DNA from: an uncultured Faecalibacterium sp.
GTDB taxonomy: Bacteria > Bacillota > Clostridia > Oscillospirales > Ruminococcaceae
Assembly: GCA_900551435.1 (NCBI GenBank)
Contig: URVW01000014.1
Coordinates: 1-40,566, forward strand
Direction: 5' to 3'
DNA: 40,566 bases
Below are positions 32,852 through 40,466 of this stretch, in pieces (the stretch's first letter is position 1; the number at the start of each line of letters is the position of its first letter). Below the pieces are notes generated by a model that did not search any database, had not been told where the DNA came from, and was given only the letters and a program-made list of their open reading frames with translations. Both the position numbers and the translations under genes were made by a program.

Positions 32852-32882
32852 CGAGAGGCTCCTTTCCTCAAACGGTAGATTC

Positions 32883-32917
32883 AAAAAAATCCGAACCTCT
32901 TCGCAATGTGTGGTTCG
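32883..32917 (-). terminator. Terminator-like hairpin in the citXG leader
   Basis: CGAACC (32912-32917) pairs with GGTTCG (32892-32897) on the minus strand, followed by GATTTTTTTG. It lies between the promoter and the start codon. The short stem suggests conditional or weak termination. Confidence 0.5.
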
Positions 32918-32982
32918 AGTAAAATAAGATGTAGGCTTTCTTGTTCCGTCGAGGAACGAATCCATACTGCCTGTCAAATAAG

Positions 32983-33010
32983 ATTATATCACATGGAATC
33001 CGCTTGACAA
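32983..33010 (-). promoter_or_regulatory. Predicted promoter of citXG-citC
   Basis: TTGTCA (33005-33010) and a perfect TATAAT (32983-32988) on the minus strand, 16-base spacer. A second small palindrome GTTCCGTCGAGGAAC lies in the leader at 32943-32957. Confidence 0.65.
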
Positions 33011-33040
33011 GATTTCGCGGTCAGAGAATCGGTTCGCCAA

Positions 33041-33075
33041 TGTAAAGCAAAAGGCCGCTGCATCTCTGCAGCGGC
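33041..33075 (-). terminator. Terminator downstream of the YafQ remnant
   Basis: AGGCCGCTGCA and TGCAGCGGCCT pair perfectly (33050-33060 and 33065-33075), followed on the minus strand by TTTTGCTTT. It ends transcripts from the toxin remnant before they reach the cit promoter. Confidence 0.75.
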
Positions 33076-33091
33076 CTCGTGATGGGTCACT

Positions 33092-33353
33092 TCATAATCC
33101 GAATAAGTCCGCATGTGTGCCTGTGCGGTATAAATATAGCTCGGTGTCAATCTGAAGGTAAATCAGCAGCCAGTCCGGCTGGATGTGACACTCCCGGTGC
33201 GGAATATAGCTGCCGGTCAAGCTGTGATCTCGATTCTGCGGTGGAAAGGATTCCGGGACAGCCAGCACATTGATGACCTGCTGAAGCAAAGCCATGTTGC
33301 AATGCTACTTTTGGCATACCTTCAAATCCTTTTTGAATGGAGAGTATGCGCAC
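33092..33353 (-). pseudogene. Frameshifted YafQ-family toxin (type II toxin-antitoxin) remnant
   Basis: The frame ending at 33092 encodes a clear C-terminal YafQ portion: RDHSLTG, RECHIQPDWLLIY and RTGTHADLFGL. These contain the His/Asp residues known to cut mRNA in E. coli YafQ (His50, His63, Asp67, His87 equivalents). The first 20 or so residues lie in another frame (from a GTG at 33353: SIQKGFEG, then ALQHGF), joining near 33290. A small deletion therefore broke the gene. The internal ATG at 33295 has no ribosome site. No RelB/DinJ antitoxin gene is found upstream. It is probably non-functional. Confidence 0.78.
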
Positions 33354-33547
33354 TCTTTTTTGCGGGGGCTGCGAAATTCCGAAACCACCCCATCATTATT
33401 ATAACACGTTTCACCCTTGTTGAACAGCATAAAGCAATACAAAACTTACGGTTTTACGTTGTCTGCTCTGCCAATGAAGCCGCACGGCAGGGGGAGCGTT
33501 GCACAAATAAAGCACATTTCAGTCAAAGCTCAGAATGCGGATAACAG
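33354..33547. other. Gene-free stretch upstream of the YafQ remnant
   Basis: No protein-like frame was seen on either strand. A TATAAT box on the minus strand at 33398-33403 could be the old toxin-antitoxin promoter. The antitoxin gene expected here is absent. Confidence 0.45.
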
Positions 33548-33592
33548 AAAAACCACGATAAAACCGCGTTTCCAAACGGTTCATCGTGGCTT
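33548..33592 (-). terminator. Terminator of tRNA-Pro
   Basis: On the minus strand CCACGATGAACCG pairs imperfectly with CGGTTTTATCGTGG, followed by TTTTT. It lies just after the encoded CCA. Confidence 0.8.
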
Positions 33593-33598
33593 TTCTTG

Positions 33599-33674
33599 TG
33601 GTCGGAGTGGCGAGACTCGAACTCGCGGCCTCCTGCTCCCAAAGCAGGCGCGCTACCAACTGCGCAACACCCCG
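33599..33674 (-). tRNA. tRNA-Pro (anticodon TGG)
   Basis: A 76-base cloverleaf on the minus strand. The acceptor CGGGGTG pairs with CACTCCG (one G-U). The anticodon stem CCTGC/GCAGG encloses TTTGGGA with anticodon TGG, and the T loop is TTCGAGT. The CCA end is encoded. It has its own strong promoter and terminator. Confidence 0.96.
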
Positions 33675-33689
33675 GAAAGATACCTTAAT

Positions 33690-33718
33690 AGTATACCTTT
33701 TTTTGCGGCGTTCGTCAA
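33690..33718 (-). promoter_or_regulatory. Predicted promoter of tRNA-Pro
   Basis: TTGACG (33713-33718) and TATACT (33690-33695) on the minus strand, 17-base spacer, starting about 10 bases before the tRNA. Confidence 0.75.
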
Positions 33719-33788
33719 TCCCGGCGGCACGAAAAAAGCGGGTGAAAGCGGCAGAAAGCTCACGATCCATCCGATTTTCGACTTTTGC

Positions 33789-33817
33789 TTGACAAGGCAG
33801 GAGGTTGGCGGTATCGT
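33789..33817 (+). promoter_or_regulatory. Predicted promoter of the MATE gene
   Basis: A perfect TTGACA (33789-33794) and TATCGT (33812-33817), 17-base spacer. Confidence 0.6.
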
Positions 33818-33864
33818 TAAGATGTTTGAGCTCGAACTTTTTAGGAGAAAACAGGAGGAACAAC

Positions 33865-35223
33865 GTGGCAGAAACCGTTTTGGAACCGCAGCAGAAAAAG
33901 ACAAGGCTGATGACCGAGGGCAGCATCTGGAAAAACATTTTGCTGTTCTCTGTGCCGCTCATCTTGGGCAATCTGCTGCAGCAGCTTTATAATACGGCCG
34001 ACTCGATCATCGTCGGCAACTTCGTGGGCAGCAATGCGCTGGCAGCCGTCGGCTCCAGCGGTTCGCCCATCTTTTTGCTCATTGGCTTCAGTCAGGGCAT
34101 TGCCGTGGGTGCGGGCGTCGTGGTGGCGCAGTTCTTGGGCGCAAAGGACCGCAAGGAAGCGCAGGAGGCCGTGCACACCTCGCTGGCGCTGGCGACGATC
34201 TTGGGCCTGATCCTCACGGTGGGCGGCATTCTGGTCAGCCGGTCGCTGCTCACGGCGATGGACACTCCGGCAGAGGTTCTGGAAGATGCCGTGCTGTATA
34301 TGCAGCTGTACTTTGGCGGCGTGCTGTTCAGCGTGGTCTACAACATGGCCGCGGGCATCTTGAACGCGGCGGGCAACTCCCAGCGCTCGCTGATCTATCT
34401 GGGCGTCGCGTCTGTGACGAATATCATTCTGGACCTCGTTCTGATCGCGGGTCTGAAGATGGGCGTGGCCGGTGCGGCCATCGCGACGGACATCAGCCAG
34501 CTGGTGTCCTGTGTGCTGTCGATGAGGTTTCTGATGCGGGTCAACGATGACTACCGCGTGACCGCAAAGGAGATCAAGGTCCACAAAAAGATGGCGGCCC
34601 GCATCATCAAAGTGGGCTTGCCCACCGGCATCCAGAACATGGTCATCTCGCTGTCGAACATTCTGGTCCAGGCCAGCGTGAACGGCTACGGCGCAGCGGC
34701 GATGGCGGGTTTTGCGGCCTACATGAAGGTCGATGGCTTCAACATCCTGCCCATCATGAGCTTCAGCATGGCGGCGACCACCTTCGTGGGCCAGAACTAC
34801 GGTGCGGGCAAACTCGACCGCGTGAAAAAGGGCATGTGGGTCACCGTGGCGATGAGCTTTTTCTATACGGTGCTCACCGGCATTTTGCTGTTGGCCTTCC
34901 AAAGCCCCATCATGCACCTGTTTACGCAGGACGAAACGGTGGTGGCCTTTGGCTGCACGGCGATGCATTACTTCTGCCCGTTCTACTGGGAACTGGGCAT
35001 CCTGCACGGCTTGGCCGGAACGGTGCGCGGCACGGGCAAGACCATCCCGCCGATGGTCGTTCTGCTGGTGTCGCTGTGCGTGTTCCGCATTTTCTGGATC
35101 CAGTTCGCGCTGGGCTTCTTTGCGGGAATCGACGGTATCTTCATCCTGTATCCCGTCTCGTGGGGTCTGGGTGCGGTCCTGATGGTCCTGTATGCGTGGA
35201 AGGGCCATTGGATGGAAGCTTGA
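33865..35223 (+). CDS. MATE family efflux transporter
   Basis: 452 residues with twelve membrane segments. MATE proteins export drugs or metabolites using an ion gradient. Family hallmarks are PLILGNLLQQLYNTADSIIVGNFVG, then GIAVGAGVVVAQFLGAKD in the first half. The mirrored GFAAYMKVDGFNILPIMSFSMAATTFVGQNYGAGK is in the second half. The GTG at 33865 follows GGAGG by seven bases; the open frame continues upstream without a better site. It is a single gene. The substrate is not predictable. Confidence 0.93.
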   Translation: MAETVLEPQQKKTRLMTEGSIWKNILLFSVPLILGNLLQQLYNTADSIIVGNFVGSNALAAVGSSGSPIFLLIGFSQGIAVGAGVVVAQFLGAKDRKEAQEAVHTSLALATILGLILTVGGILVSRSLLTAMDTPAEVLEDAVLYMQLYFGGVLFSVVYNMAAGILNAAGNSQRSLIYLGVASVTNIILDLVLIAGLKMGVAGAAIATDISQLVSCVLSMRFLMRVNDDYRVTAKEIKVHKKMAARIIKVGLPTGIQNMVISLSNILVQASVNGYGAAAMAGFAAYMKVDGFNILPIMSFSMAATTFVGQNYGAGKLDRVKKGMWVTVAMSFFYTVLTGILLLAFQSPIMHLFTQDETVVAFGCTAMHYFCPFYWELGILHGLAGTVRGTGKTIPPMVVLLVSLCVFRIFWIQFALGFFAGIDGIFILYPVSWGLGAVLMVLYAWKGHWMEA

Positions 35224-35283
35224 GCCTAGGACCGTAACGTTGAGAAAAATTGTCGAAAAAAGAGACAAAACCGGGGCGTTTGG

Positions 35284-35312
35284 TTGCTTTTTCATAAAAA
35301 GTGCCTTATAAT
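35284..35312 (+). promoter_or_regulatory. Predicted promoter of the HD-GYP/GGDEF operon
   Basis: TTGCTT (35284-35289) and a perfect TATAAT (35307-35312), 17-base spacer; leader of about 47 bases. Confidence 0.65.
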
Positions 35313-35365
35313 AAAGTATAAACGTTTTCGAATTTGAAAAAATTGTCGGAAGGGAGGGTGTCCGG

Positions 35366-37210
35366 ATGGAAATGACGAATCCGCAAAAAGCTGAACGCTA
35401 TATCCAGAACATGCGCAAGGTCCGGGCGCTCTCGAAACCGCAGTTCTCGCCGGAAACGGCCCCGGATGTGCTGTTGGAGACGATCCAAGGCAACGCCGTG
35501 CGCTGTTATGAATTGATGCGGGAGAACAACGCGATCTTGTCTGAGCTGATCTATACCCGCGACCCGGTCGTGCTGACCGATGACGACATCGCGGATCTGG
35601 AAGACTTTGCGGGCAAGATGTTCAACTATGCCCACAGCGAGGATGCCGGCATTGCATATAAAATCTACGAACTTCTGTTGAAAGCGGCCCGTCTCCGCAA
35701 GGACACGCCCATGATCATCAAGGAACTGTATTACTGCGGCGTATCCCTGCACTATGTCAATATCAGCGATCCCGAGCACAACATCAATCTGCTGGGCCAT
35801 CGTGTCCATGCCTATATGATGGAAGGCGCGGGCTACATCGCACAGTACGAAGAGCTGGACCATACTTCCAGACAGTACATCATCCGCTGTGTGGGCAACA
35901 CGCGGCTGTCCGTGTCCCGGTATACCCATAAGGCGGCCCGTCGGTATATGCGGTTGTTCGATCAGGCCATGGGTATTATCCAGTCGCCCTATTATCAGAA
36001 ACTGGACCCGGATATCCCGTGGAACAACTTCATCTATTCCATGCACATGGACCGGATGACCCTGATGTGCTATCTGCGGGAGCATGACGACCCCGAGATC
36101 GCGCAGAAGGTGCTGGAATCGGCAACTTATGTTTATGAACGCAAAAAGCCCTATCAGAGTGACGACGCCCGCCTTCAGAACTGGCGGGTAGAGTATTATT
36201 ATCACGCGGCTCGCTACCATGCAGGACTGTGCACCGCGCAGGAAGCGACGGAAGTACTTTTAGAGATCGTGGAGCGGAGCGATGATCTGGACTATTCGCC
36301 GGATGGCATCAACCGGAATCTGACGGCATTTGCGTACACCGCCGCCTATGAAAAGCGGATGACCCCCGAAGAGCGGGCAGCGATGGCGGACCGGTTCCAC
36401 TTTGCCGAACAGGCCAGCCGCCGGTATCTGGAAAACATGCCCAGCAACGAGTATCCGCGCGTGGCGAGCAGCGCCATGCGGAAACTTCTGCTGGCGCGGA
36501 GCTATCTGGAAAACCCCAATATTCTGGACGTGTTCGACCATGTGCTCGCGGGCCACAAGCCGACGTTCGTGCACTCGCAGATGGTGGCCCATCTGACCCG
36601 CGTACTGGTGCGGCGGCTGCTGGACACGAACCCGGCGGCGCTGATCGGTGTGCTGGGCTGCGAGACAGTCGAAGCAGTCCAGAGCCGCCGCGAGGAAATT
36701 CTGCTGACCGCCTACCATTGCGGCTTGTACCACGATGTGGGCAAGAGCGCGGTCATCATGTACATCGACACCAACAGCCGCTGCTTGCTGGACGAAGAGT
36801 TCCTCTGCGTCCAGTCGCACCCGGAGATCGGCTATTGTCTGCTCTGCGATGCCGGATACGACGAATATCTGGCCCCGGCGGCGCGGTATCATCACTGTTT
36901 CTATAGTGGAAGGGGCGGCTATCCCAAAGAGCTTCCACCCTGTCCGCGCAATGTGAAGCCCATCGTGGATGCGCTGAGCGTGGCGGATTCGCTGGACGCT
37001 GCGACCGACAACATTGGCCGCTGCTACAACATGGCCAAGCCCTTCCGCACCCTGCTGGGCGAACTGCGGGCGCAGAGCGGGAGCCGCTATGCACCGGCCG
37101 TCGTGGCGCTGTTCCAAGACGAAGGATTCTGTGAGCGTCTGGCGCAAAAGCTGGATCAGGAGCGGAAAAAAGTTTACCTGCAAGTCTATCATGTGGGCGA
37201 GGAGCAATAA
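35366..37210 (+). CDS. HD-GYP domain protein with long helical N-terminal region
   Basis: 614 residues, no membrane segment. About 390 N-terminal residues are helix-rich, Tyr-rich and may form a repeat-type sensory or binding domain, with no recognised family. The C-terminal domain (about 395-570) is HD-GYP, the cyclic-di-GMP phosphodiesterase class. It has His403, HDVGK (His456, Asp457, Lys460), His485, HH at 509-510, GYP at 518-520, and SVADSLDAATD with Asp541. The motif HHExWDGxGYP is altered to HHCFYSGRGGYP, with Glu and Asp lost and one residue extra. GGGAGGG precedes the ATG. Two bases separate it from the GGDEF gene. Confidence 0.85.
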   Translation: MEMTNPQKAERYIQNMRKVRALSKPQFSPETAPDVLLETIQGNAVRCYELMRENNAILSELIYTRDPVVLTDDDIADLEDFAGKMFNYAHSEDAGIAYKIYELLLKAARLRKDTPMIIKELYYCGVSLHYVNISDPEHNINLLGHRVHAYMMEGAGYIAQYEELDHTSRQYIIRCVGNTRLSVSRYTHKAARRYMRLFDQAMGIIQSPYYQKLDPDIPWNNFIYSMHMDRMTLMCYLREHDDPEIAQKVLESATYVYERKKPYQSDDARLQNWRVEYYYHAARYHAGLCTAQEATEVLLEIVERSDDLDYSPDGINRNLTAFAYTAAYEKRMTPEERAAMADRFHFAEQASRRYLENMPSNEYPRVASSAMRKLLLARSYLENPNILDVFDHVLAGHKPTFVHSQMVAHLTRVLVRRLLDTNPAALIGVLGCETVEAVQSRREEILLTAYHCGLYHDVGKSAVIMYIDTNSRCLLDEEFLCVQSHPEIGYCLLCDAGYDEYLAPAARYHHCFYSGRGGYPKELPPCPRNVKPIVDALSVADSLDAATDNIGRCYNMAKPFRTLLGELRAQSGSRYAPAVVALFQDEGFCERLAQKLDQERKKVYLQVYHVGEEQ

Positions 37211-37212
37211 CC

Positions 37213-38262
37213 ATGGAAACGCTGCGCAATCTTCTTTTCTACGGCGGTGTTGACCCGGAGGTATATCGGGACTGCCGCGAAGAAATTTGGAAGGAAAACC
37301 GCGAAAAACTGTTTTTCTTTTTGTCGGTCAGTATTTTATTCCTGCTCATCGCGCTGGTGGTGTGCTGTCTGGTCAAATCCCTGACGGCGGGCGTCGTGAT
37401 CTATCTCGTGGGGCTGGCGGTCTGCCTTGGTCTGATCTGCGCCGTCCAGAATTTCCCCGATAACCATATGGTCACGGCCCTCAGTGCGGATGTGTTCATG
37501 GGGATGCTGTATCTGATGGGGATCTATCTGGGCACGATCGCCTATCCGAACGAGTCGGCCATCTGCTTTCATGTGTTCGCGGTGCTGCTGCCGATGCTGT
37601 TCACTCGCCCCGCCATCGGGAACATCCTGCGCACAGCGCTGTACGAGGGCATTTTCATCGGCTGTGTGTTCTGGTTCAAGACGCCGGATGTTCTGGCGCT
37701 GGACCTTCTGAATGCGTTTTTGTTCGGGGCGGCGGCCTGTGTGCTGTCCACCTATTATGTCCGCGCGCTGACCGACAACGTTGTGGTCCGCCGCAAGCTG
37801 AAAGTCATTGCGGAAACGGATCTGAACACCCAGATCCCCAACCGAAACGCCTACGAGAACCACATGCAGGACTATCCGCTGCGCTGTGCTAACACCCTGA
37901 GCTGCGTCTATGTGGACGTCAACGGTCTGCATGAACTGAACAACACCAAGGGCCACGATGCCGGAGATGTGATGCTCAAGACCGTGGCGCAGGAGATGGT
38001 CAAAACGTTCGGCATCAAGGACAGCTACCGCATCGGCGGCGACGAGTTCGTGGCCTTTGTGGTGGACGAGGACCCGCGTATGGTCCGGGAGCGGATGCGT
38101 GCGCTGGAAGCAAATGTCGAAGCAGATGGCTATTCGGTGGCGGTCGGCTGTGCGACCTGCAGCGCCGGCGGCATCCAGATGGAAGCCCTGATCAAACAGG
38201 CCGAGACCCGGATGTACGACGCGAAAAACGAATATTACCGCAAACGCGGGATGCTGCGATAA
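37213..38262 (+). CDS. Membrane-bound GGDEF diguanylate cyclase
   Basis: 349 residues. About six membrane segments (33-185) are followed by a GGDEF domain (195-345) that joins two GTP into c-di-GMP. The active signature GGDEF is intact at 275-279, with Asp235 (YVDVNGLHELNNTKGHDAGD) for the metal. The feedback I-site RxxD expected just before is absent (the positions read F-G-I-K), so product inhibition is not expected. GAGGAG precedes the ATG. Co-transcribed with the HD-GYP gene, giving a predicted make-and-break signalling pair. Confidence 0.9.
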   Translation: METLRNLLFYGGVDPEVYRDCREEIWKENREKLFFFLSVSILFLLIALVVCCLVKSLTAGVVIYLVGLAVCLGLICAVQNFPDNHMVTALSADVFMGMLYLMGIYLGTIAYPNESAICFHVFAVLLPMLFTRPAIGNILRTALYEGIFIGCVFWFKTPDVLALDLLNAFLFGAAACVLSTYYVRALTDNVVVRRKLKVIAETDLNTQIPNRNAYENHMQDYPLRCANTLSCVYVDVNGLHELNNTKGHDAGDVMLKTVAQEMVKTFGIKDSYRIGGDEFVAFVVDEDPRMVRERMRALEANVEADGYSVAVGCATCSAGGIQMEALIKQAETRMYDAKNEYYRKRGMLR

Positions 38263-38264
38263 GC

Positions 38265-38300
38265 AAAGCGGCTCTCTCTGTTCAGAGAGGGCCGCTTTTA
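38265..38300. terminator. Bidirectional terminator between GGDEF and LysR genes
   Basis: AAAGCGG-CTCTCT pairs with AGAGAG-CCGCTTT around a short loop, with T-rich or A-rich flanks. It overlaps the last codon of the LysR gene. Confidence 0.85.
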
Positions 38301-39206
38301 TATCCCATACAGCTTCGGCACTTCGGTGCGGAACAGGTCCAGCATGGCCTTGAGCGGGGCGCTCTGGTAGTCGCTGCGGGGATAGACCAGACAGAGCGGA
38401 CGGCTGGCTTCGACCTCCGCGACCGGAAAATAGCACAGCTGGTCCCCGCAGAACTCCTGCTGGGCAAAGACCTGCGGCGCAAAGGTGACGCCCAGCTGCT
38501 GGGCCGCCAGACTGAGCGCACGCTCCACGTTGCTGCACTCGAGCCGCAGGTTGGGCAGAAAGCCTTTCTGCTGGCACATCTTGTGGCAGATTCCGCCTAA
38601 GAGCTGTTCGGTGGGCAGCAGGATGAACGGCTCACTGGACAAGTCCCGCAGGTCCACTGTGCCGTTTTTGGGGTGGATGCGGGACAGGAACGACCGCGGG
38701 ATGGCCAGCACGATGGATTCATCGAGCAGCAGCTCGTTGCAGAAGGTCACGGTGTCGGGGTTGGGAATGTCTACGATGAAATCCAACTGATCCTCTTCCA
38801 GCATATGCCGGAGGGTGGCCGTGGAAAGCTCGACGGTGTGGACCTCGCAGTTGGGGAACTGCTGATAAAAGGCGGCGAGGATGGTGGGCAGGAGCAGGTC
38901 GCCCCGGTGGGGGCTGACGCCGAGCTTGAGCAGCTGGCGGCGTCCCGAGGTGATGTCGCTGAGCTTGGTGTTCAGCCGCCCGAAGGTGGCTTGGGTCTGT
39001 TCGGCCCACGCGCAGAACAGGCTCCCGGCGTAGGTCAGCTCCAGCCCGTTCCGGCCGCGGGTGAACAGCGGCGTGCCCAGTTCCTCTTCCAGCGCCTTCA
39101 GGCTCAGCGAGAGCGAAGGCTGGGTGAGATAGAGCTTCTGCGCCGCCCGGGTGATGTTTTTTTCTTCCGCAAGGGTCAGGACATATTCCAGCTGGTTCCA
39201 GTTCAT
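38298..39206 (-). CDS. LysR-family transcriptional regulator
   Basis: 302 residues. The N-terminal winged helix reads QLEYVLTLAEEKNITRAAQKLYLTQPSLSLSLKALEEELG. An effector-binding domain covers about 90-290. The ATG at 39206 follows AGGAGG by six bases; a GTG one codon earlier is too close. It diverges from the CHR transporter pair with 109 bases between starts, the usual arrangement for a LysR activator and its target. The inducer is unknown. Confidence 0.92.
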   Translation of the reverse strand: MNWNQLEYVLTLAEEKNITRAAQKLYLTQPSLSLSLKALEEELGTPLFTRGRNGLELTYAGSLFCAWAEQTQATFGRLNTKLSDITSGRRQLLKLGVSPHRGDLLLPTILAAFYQQFPNCEVHTVELSTATLRHMLEEDQLDFIVDIPNPDTVTFCNELLLDESIVLAIPRSFLSRIHPKNGTVDLRDLSSEPFILLPTEQLLGGICHKMCQQKGFLPNLRLECSNVERALSLAAQQLGVTFAPQVFAQQEFCGDQLCYFPVAEVEASRPLCLVYPRSDYQSAPLKAMLDLFRTEVPKLYGI

Positions 39207-39244
39207 CACGCACCTCCTGATGATAAGAAAAACCTATTGTTTCT

Positions 39245-39273
39245 ATCATAAAACATATATTTGAAAAATGCAA
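39245..39273 (-). promoter_or_regulatory. Predicted LysR-gene promoter in the shared divergent region
   Basis: TTGCAT (39268-39273) and TATGAT (39245-39250) on the minus strand, 17-base spacer. A TTGAAA box at 39261-39266 on the plus strand could be the -35 of the opposing CHR genes, so the two promoters overlap, but its -10 is unclear. Confidence 0.55.
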
Positions 39274-39315
39274 TGCCCTGTGATACCTTATATTCAGAAA
39301 GAGGAGGAATGGAAG

Positions 39316-39930
39316 ATGGAGAAAGTGATTCATATTCGGGATCATGCGGCGGAAAAGACTGCCGAAGCCAGCCCGGAGACGATGTCGAAATGGAAAATGG
39401 CCCTGCTGATCTTTGTTTACTTCATCAAGATCGGGACCTTCACCTTTGGAAGCGGATGGAGCATTCTGGCTCAGATGGAGCAGGAGTTCGTGGACAAACG
39501 CCACTGGATTAGCAAACAGGACCTGCTGGACCTGCTGGCTGTGGGAAAATCGCTTCCGGGCATTATGATCACCAACATCACCCTGCTGTTCGGCTACCAG
39601 ATGGCGGGTGTGCTGGGCGGCGTGCTGGCGGTGCTGGGCATCGCACTCCCGGCGGTGGTGGTGCTGTCGCTGGTCACGCTGGTGTATGACGCCATCAAAT
39701 CGAACTACTGGGTCTGGGCCGCGCTGAAGGGCGTACAGTGCGCGGTGGTCCCCATCATCGGCGGTGCGGCCATCTCGCTGGGGAAGGAAGCCCTGAAGGA
39801 TAAAATGAGCATCATGATCTGCGTGGCGGCGCTGGCGGTCTGCCACTTCACGAGCATCAGCAACATCGTGCTGATCGTGGCGGGCGTCGTGGGCGCTCTG
39901 GTCTGGATGGGGGTGAAGGAACATGCTTGA
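39316..39930 (+). CDS. CHR-family (chromate) transporter subunit, first half
   Basis: 204 residues with about five membrane segments. It matches the short CHR type in which the usual two-domain transporter is split into two genes. Signature segments are FIKIGTFTFGSGWSILAQMEQEFVD and WISKQDLLDLLAVGKSLPGIMITN. Close to the start an extra polar stretch of about 30 residues (RDHAAEKTAEASPETMSK) precedes the first helix. GGAGG supports the ATG at 39316. Overlaps the second subunit gene by eight bases. Chromate is the named substrate of the family, but the real physiological one is often different. Confidence 0.88.
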   Translation: MEKVIHIRDHAAEKTAEASPETMSKWKMALLIFVYFIKIGTFTFGSGWSILAQMEQEFVDKRHWISKQDLLDLLAVGKSLPGIMITNITLLFGYQMAGVLGGVLAVLGIALPAVVVLSLVTLVYDAIKSNYWVWAALKGVQCAVVPIIGGAAISLGKEALKDKMSIMICVAALAVCHFTSISNIVLIVAGVVGALVWMGVKEHA

Positions 39931-40465
39931 AACATTGGTCCAGCTGTTCATGGCGTTTGCCCGCATCGGCTTCACGAGCTTTGGCGGAACATCGATGATC
40001 CCGCTCATCCTCGATGAAATGTCCAGTCACGGCTGGATGAGCGCCGACGACCTGACCAACCTCATCGCCATCGCGGAGATGACCCCCGGTTCGCTGGGCG
40101 TCAACTGTGCGACCTTTGCCGGGACCCAGACGGCGGGAGCCATCGGCGGCTTGGTGGCGGTGCTGGGCGTGCTCAGTCCGGCGTTCACCCTGACGCTGGC
40201 GGCGGCGGTCTTTTTCCAGAAGTTCCGCGAGAGCAAGGTCATGAGCTATATCATGCGGGTGGTCAAACCACTCTGCATCGGCATGATCGTCGAAGTGCTC
40301 ATCAGCCTGAGCCTGAGCACCTACACCGGCGAAAGCGGTGTCAGCTTCATCGGCCTTGGCATCGGGCTGTTCTGCTTCTGGCTGCTGCAAAAGAAAAAGA
40401 TGAGCGTGCCAAAAGTCATCGGCATCGCGGCCGCGCTGGGCGTGGTGGGGTTTGGTGTGCTGTAA
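39923..40465 (+). CDS. CHR-family (chromate) transporter subunit, second half
   Basis: 180 residues with about five membrane segments, the partner of the preceding gene. Signature segments are FARIGFTSFGGTSMIPLILDEM and MSADDLTNLIAIAEMTPGSLGVNCATFAGTQTAG. Overlapping starts and stops imply coupled translation of a heterodimer. The stop is at 40463-40465, with a repeat following at once and no hairpin with a T-run. Confidence 0.88.
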   Translation: MLETLVQLFMAFARIGFTSFGGTSMIPLILDEMSSHGWMSADDLTNLIAIAEMTPGSLGVNCATFAGTQTAGAIGGLVAVLGVLSPAFTLTLAAAVFFQKFRESKVMSYIMRVVKPLCIGMIVEVLISLSLSTYTGESGVSFIGLGIGLFCFWLLQKKKMSVPKVIGIAAALGVVGFGVL

Positions 40466-40466
40466 G

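Noticed and set aside
31463..32878. 471-residue open frame on the plus strand
   Set aside because: It is antisense to citXG, with arginine/glycine-rich composition and no recognisable motif.
33417..33992. 191-residue plus-strand frame across tRNA-Pro
   Set aside because: It reads through the tRNA gene and its promoter in antisense and joins the MATE leader; it is not protein-like.
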